Positions 48,791 through 51,295 of a stretch of DNA of 51,295 nucleotides are shown here, one piece after another (within the stretch, counting starts at the first letter, position 1; the number at the start of each line of letters is the position of its first letter). A program made the translations under genes and the position numbers. Source of the stretch: a virus; IMG/VR virus record IMGVR_UViG_3300009285_002927, positions 1 to 51,295 of that record; one strand, given 5' to 3'. The notes under the pieces were generated by a model, which was given only the letters and a program-made list of their open reading frames with translations, searched no databases and had not been told where the DNA came from.

Positions 48791-49109
48791 CGGCTTCATT
48801 CCTCTCGGGTGGTGTTACCGCGTTTGCGGTTACCAGCACCTTACCCCGAAAAGAGCCTCTGAAGCACCGCATACGAATGGAAAGATCAGAAATCTCTGCT
48901 CTGAGCCCAGCGACTTGGCCCCTCTGATCCCGGGTCACCTGATCTAGCCTCACCACATTCTCTCGCATTGCGTCATCGGAACGAACTTGTGGGACCCGAC
49001 TGGAGGCATCTGCACTTCGAGAAGTGGCATACATGGGCACGGAAACCACTGAAAGGATCACACCCAGGGAAAAAAGTATCCCCAATGTTGTTTTACCATG
49101 GAAAGTCAT
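48753..49109 (-). CDS. Membrane-anchored coiled-coil protein, second of a pair
   Basis: A 118-residue protein. Residues 8-28 (TLGILFSLGVILSVVSVPMYA) form one membrane span or uncleaved signal; residues about 48-80 (MRENVVRLDQVTRDQRGQVAGLRAEISDL) form a helix with coiled-coil spacing. The C-terminus is Cys- and Glu-containing and its coding end overlaps the next gene by 38 bases. The start ATG overlaps the stop of the upstream gene (ATGA). The pair of adjacent single-span coiled-coil proteins recalls spanin or XhlA-like lysis proteins but no lipobox or known signature is present. Confidence 0.6.
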   Translation of the reverse strand: MTFHGKTTLGILFSLGVILSVVSVPMYATSRSADASSRVPQVRSDDAMRENVVRLDQVTRDQRGQVAGLRAEISDLSIRMRCFRGSFRGKVLVTANAVTPPERNEADDECYGTEHRSY

Positions 49110-49417
49110 TGACGTACTCCAGAACGTGTGTCAGCCGCAATCCGCTCCCGAATGAACTCCAGGATTGTGCGAAGCTCCCGAATTTGGGCATTAGTGTCGG
49201 TCGCTGTGATCGCCACCTGATTAACCCTGGACGTGATGGCCTCAATCTGTTGTTGGTTTTCGTCCAGACGGTGTTGGGCCTGGGCAACTCGTTCCTTCTG
49301 GACCGAGACATCCGTGTACACGGAGATACCCATCGCCATAATGGGGATAATCAGGATAGACAGGAATTTGAACCCGAGGTCTACCCAATTGACCGACTGG
49401 TTTGCAGGAGGTGCCAT
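49106..49417 (-). CDS. Membrane-anchored coiled-coil protein, first of a pair
   Basis: 103 residues from ATG 49417, which shares a base with the previous stop (TAATG) and has GAGGGATGG nine or so bases upstream; the ATG at 49426 lies too close to that site. A membrane span at about 14-34 (LGFKFLSILIIPIMAMGISVY) is followed by a long helix (VQKERVAQAQHRLDENQQQIEAITSRVNQ and more) with coiled-coil spacing to residue 90. The C-terminus is basic. It is made together with the next gene by ATGA overlap. A lysis or membrane-linker role is plausible but unproved. Confidence 0.65.
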   Translation of the reverse strand: MAPPANQSVNWVDLGFKFLSILIIPIMAMGISVYTDVSVQKERVAQAQHRLDENQQQIEAITSRVNQVAITATDTNAQIRELRTILEFIRERIAADTRSGVRQ

Positions 49418-49935
49418 TAGTCCCATCCCTCTATATTAATAGGAGGGTCATTGAATTCCGACATCATGTCCGAAACCACCCGCTCGGAAATGTCCAACCC
49501 AGCCTCGTCATCCAATAGGGCGAAGAAGGTCTCAATATCCTGTGGCTCCAGGAAGTACACATCTTTCAGGAAGTCCTCATAGTCAGCCCTCAGGTCCTCC
49601 TCAGGCTCTGACAGCAGGCAATAGACTACCTCCTGGCCCTCAATACCCGTCAGAACCCCATCCCCCCAGTTGTGGGACCAGAATGGGATCTGAACAGACA
49701 AGGACCCCATAATCCTATGGAACCGCTCTGGATGTAGGCGCCGAAGCTTTTGCTTCCGCTTGAACATCGGATTATTCTTCATCCGGCGATACCGCTTGCG
49801 GGACCGTTGAAGGTTCTTAACCCGATTCTTCCTGTAGTTTCGCTTAGTTTGCGTCCGTGCCATACCTCGCTGTCTGTGCTGGCGTTGAAACGCCTCAACA
49901 ATACGTGGTATGGAGGGGGAAACCGGGTCGGCCAT
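49417..49935 (-). CDS. Basic-N-terminus virion-type protein, function unknown
   Basis: A 172-residue protein in two unlike halves. Residues about 15-70 are packed with Arg, Lys and Gln (RTQTKRNYRKNRVKN, RSRKRYRRMKNN, KRKQKLRRLH), suited to binding nucleic acid or the acidic inside of a capsid. Residues 75-172 are acidic and beta/alpha (IPFWSHNWGDGVLTGIEGQEVVYCLLSEPEEDL, ending DDEAGLDISERVVSDMM). ATG 49935 is chosen; an internal ATG (residue 25) is possible. A DNA-packaging or scaffold role would suit the charge pattern. I do not recognise the family. Confidence 0.65.
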   Translation of the reverse strand: MADPVSPSIPRIVEAFQRQHRQRGMARTQTKRNYRKNRVKNLQRSRKRYRRMKNNPMFKRKQKLRRLHPERFHRIMGSLSVQIPFWSHNWGDGVLTGIEGQEVVYCLLSEPEEDLRADYEDFLKDVYFLEPQDIETFFALLDDEAGLDISERVVSDMMSEFNDPPINIEGWD

Positions 49936-49972
49936 ATGAGGTATGGCTTAAAGGTGGGATACCGAGATTGGG

Positions 49973-51292
49973 CTAGTTTCGAGTGAAATTTTCGCCCTTG
50001 ACGTAGACGGTAATGACCACCCCATCAGGCAGGACAAAGAAGGTACCCTCTTCAGTCTCGTCCTTGGAGAGCTTGGCATTCGGGTAGGCGGTGGCGAACT
50101 GCTCGGCCGTCATGGACTTGGCATTGAGGGAATCTGGAACCAGCCCGGTTGCCCCGACGTAGAAGGCCAGTGGCCGAACCCGATCATAGATACCCTCGAT
50201 GGCCTTGTTGACTTGGATGTTGGCATCTGTAGCTGCTGCCACGATGGCATCCTTGTCCCCCCCATGGAGAGTCTTCAGGAAGGTGTCCGGGTCAGTGACA
50301 CCGGCCACCTTGAGGACAGTCTTGACATCTGCACCACCCCCCAGCCCGAGGACCCCCTCGTAAATGGGATAGGAGAGAGTATCCACTGCATCCAACACAG
50401 TCTTAGATGAAAGCTTCTTGATGTCCCACTTAGCTTTGGGGGTCAGAAGCTGCCCTACAGTCGCCTTCTCGACTGCTTTTCCGGCAACCCCCAGGGTGAA
50501 CCGCCTCTGGAGGTACTCATTCCCTGACTTGAGCTTGGACACCGATGTCAACTCTGGCACCCCCACATTGATCTTGTAGGACAGCCGTGTATCCACCTTG
50601 CCAGTTGCCATGGCATCGGCCAGATCTGAATACTCATTGGTCGTGGGCGGAGAGAAGTTCAGGGAGGCAGACAGGTGGTGGGCCTTAAGCTCTGCTACCT
50701 GTTGGGTCGTCAGGGAGGTGGACTCCCCCTTGACCAGTTCTGACAGGATCTTGGACAGAACCGTCATCTTTGCCAAATCCTGAAGAGTGCCCTTGTCAAT
50801 CCCACTGTTGTAGTTCATGTCGTAGTCCACCAGTGGCAGCTTGGACAGGTCCAAATCGAACTCAGCTCCCGGGGTGTACTCCCCTGACACAAGCCCAATA
50901 TCCTTGAGGTCCTTGAAGCACCTCTTGTCAGTGGTTCGCATCGGAAGGGCTGGCAGGTTGAGCTGCCCATCTCCCACTAGGGTGTAGGAATTGAAGTTGG
51001 TCAAATCCAAGTTCACCCCAGCAACCGAAGCAATCCGGTTATTGGTTCCCGTACTGTAGAGATCAATTGGCTGTGCCAAGAGCATATTGGCAGTAGCTGT
51101 ATTCCTATTGAGCTCGAACTTACCAACTGACGCCCACCCATCCGGGTCCCGGAGCCTGGACTCCACGACGGGCACCTGGACGCTGCCATCCTTCTGACGG
51201 GTACCAGGAATCTTCTTGATCCCTCGGCGCTTGTAGGTCGCAGACATCTTCTTGACATTGACAGCCAATGAGCTGTGGTGCTTCTGTAACAC
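49973..51292 (-). CDS. Virion-region protein of unknown function, possibly cut by the window edge
   Basis: At least 439 residues. The frame is open to the last base, so the true start may lie outside; a GTG at 51292 and an ATG at 51247 are internal choices without a clear ribosome site. Sequence from the ATG begins MSATYKRRGIKKIPGTRQK. The remainder has NTATANMLLAQPIDLYSTG, LVDYDMNYNSGIDKGTLQDLA and TEEGTFFVLPDGVVITVYVKGENF, an alpha/beta mix with no membrane segment or catalytic motif I can name. It leads the visible part of the minus-strand virion operon, so a capsid-proximal or structural role is inferred from position only. Confidence 0.6.
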   Translation of the reverse strand: MLQKHHSSLAVNVKKMSATYKRRGIKKIPGTRQKDGSVQVPVVESRLRDPDGWASVGKFELNRNTATANMLLAQPIDLYSTGTNNRIASVAGVNLDLTNFNSYTLVGDGQLNLPALPMRTTDKRCFKDLKDIGLVSGEYTPGAEFDLDLSKLPLVDYDMNYNSGIDKGTLQDLAKMTVLSKILSELVKGESTSLTTQQVAELKAHHLSASLNFSPPTTNEYSDLADAMATGKVDTRLSYKINVGVPELTSVSKLKSGNEYLQRRFTLGVAGKAVEKATVGQLLTPKAKWDIKKLSSKTVLDAVDTLSYPIYEGVLGLGGGADVKTVLKVAGVTDPDTFLKTLHGGDKDAIVAAATDANIQVNKAIEGIYDRVRPLAFYVGATGLVPDSLNAKSMTAEQFATAYPNAKLSKDETEEGTFFVLPDGVVITVYVKGENFTRN

Positions 51293-51295
51293 CGA

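Noticed and set aside
1-51295. tRNA or other structural RNA genes
   Set aside because: Gaps between genes are all under about 150 bases and none shows a cloverleaf or TTC-arm pattern by eye.

Overview
The window looks like a contiguous piece of a large tailed-phage genome of the contractile-tail (myovirus-like) type. It carries a very long tail sheath gene, a tail tube candidate, a tape measure, a tail hub with a built-in peptidoglycan hydrolase, fibre/baseplate genes and a set of replication helicases. Genes are packed end to end with many 4-base stop/start overlaps. No ribosomal, tRNA or housekeeping genes are visible. The host cannot be named; a lipoprotein signal peptide and Shine-Dalgarno-type sites point to a bacterium.

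Layout. (1) 1-7988, minus strand: a tightly coupled operon of SNF2-type helicase, DnaC-like protein with ruined ATPase motifs, DnaB-like replicative helicase, and a DNA methyltransferase that runs off the left edge. Each pair of neighbours overlaps by 4 bases (ATGA or GTGA). (2) 8082-14340, plus strand: a 1741-residue UvrD/PcrA-type helicase, an unknown 282-residue protein and a 54-residue membrane protein. Three inteins interrupt three helicases in regions 1 and 2, each inside or next to an ATPase motif. (3) 14401-21215, minus strand: a holin-like membrane protein, a giant fibre/baseplate protein and a virion-like protein. (4) 21366-22394, plus strand: a secreted protein and an HNH-family protein that has lost its catalytic histidines. 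(5) 22342-51295, minus strand: the main virion assembly region. In transcription order it has an unassigned gene cut by the right edge, a basic protein, two membrane/coiled-coil proteins, neck/connector candidates, a small partner protein plus an actin-like ATPase, two zinc-binding proteins, the tail sheath, a matrixin-type metalloprotease lipoprotein, the tail tube, a GIY-YIG homing endonuclease with five C-terminal repeats, two chaperone-position proteins, the tape measure, a paralogous pair of baseplate proteins and the hub/hydrolase.

The most unusual cargo is the actin-like ATPase with its overlapping partner gene, the HExxHxxGxxH lipoprotein between sheath and tube, the 1652-residue sheath, the catalytically broken helicase-loader and HNH proteins, and the three-intein helicase cluster. 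A short motif, GGTATGGT or GTATGGT, recurs at five transcription-unit boundaries and may be a phage promoter element. All functional names rest on reading motifs and gene order by eye; no database search was possible.
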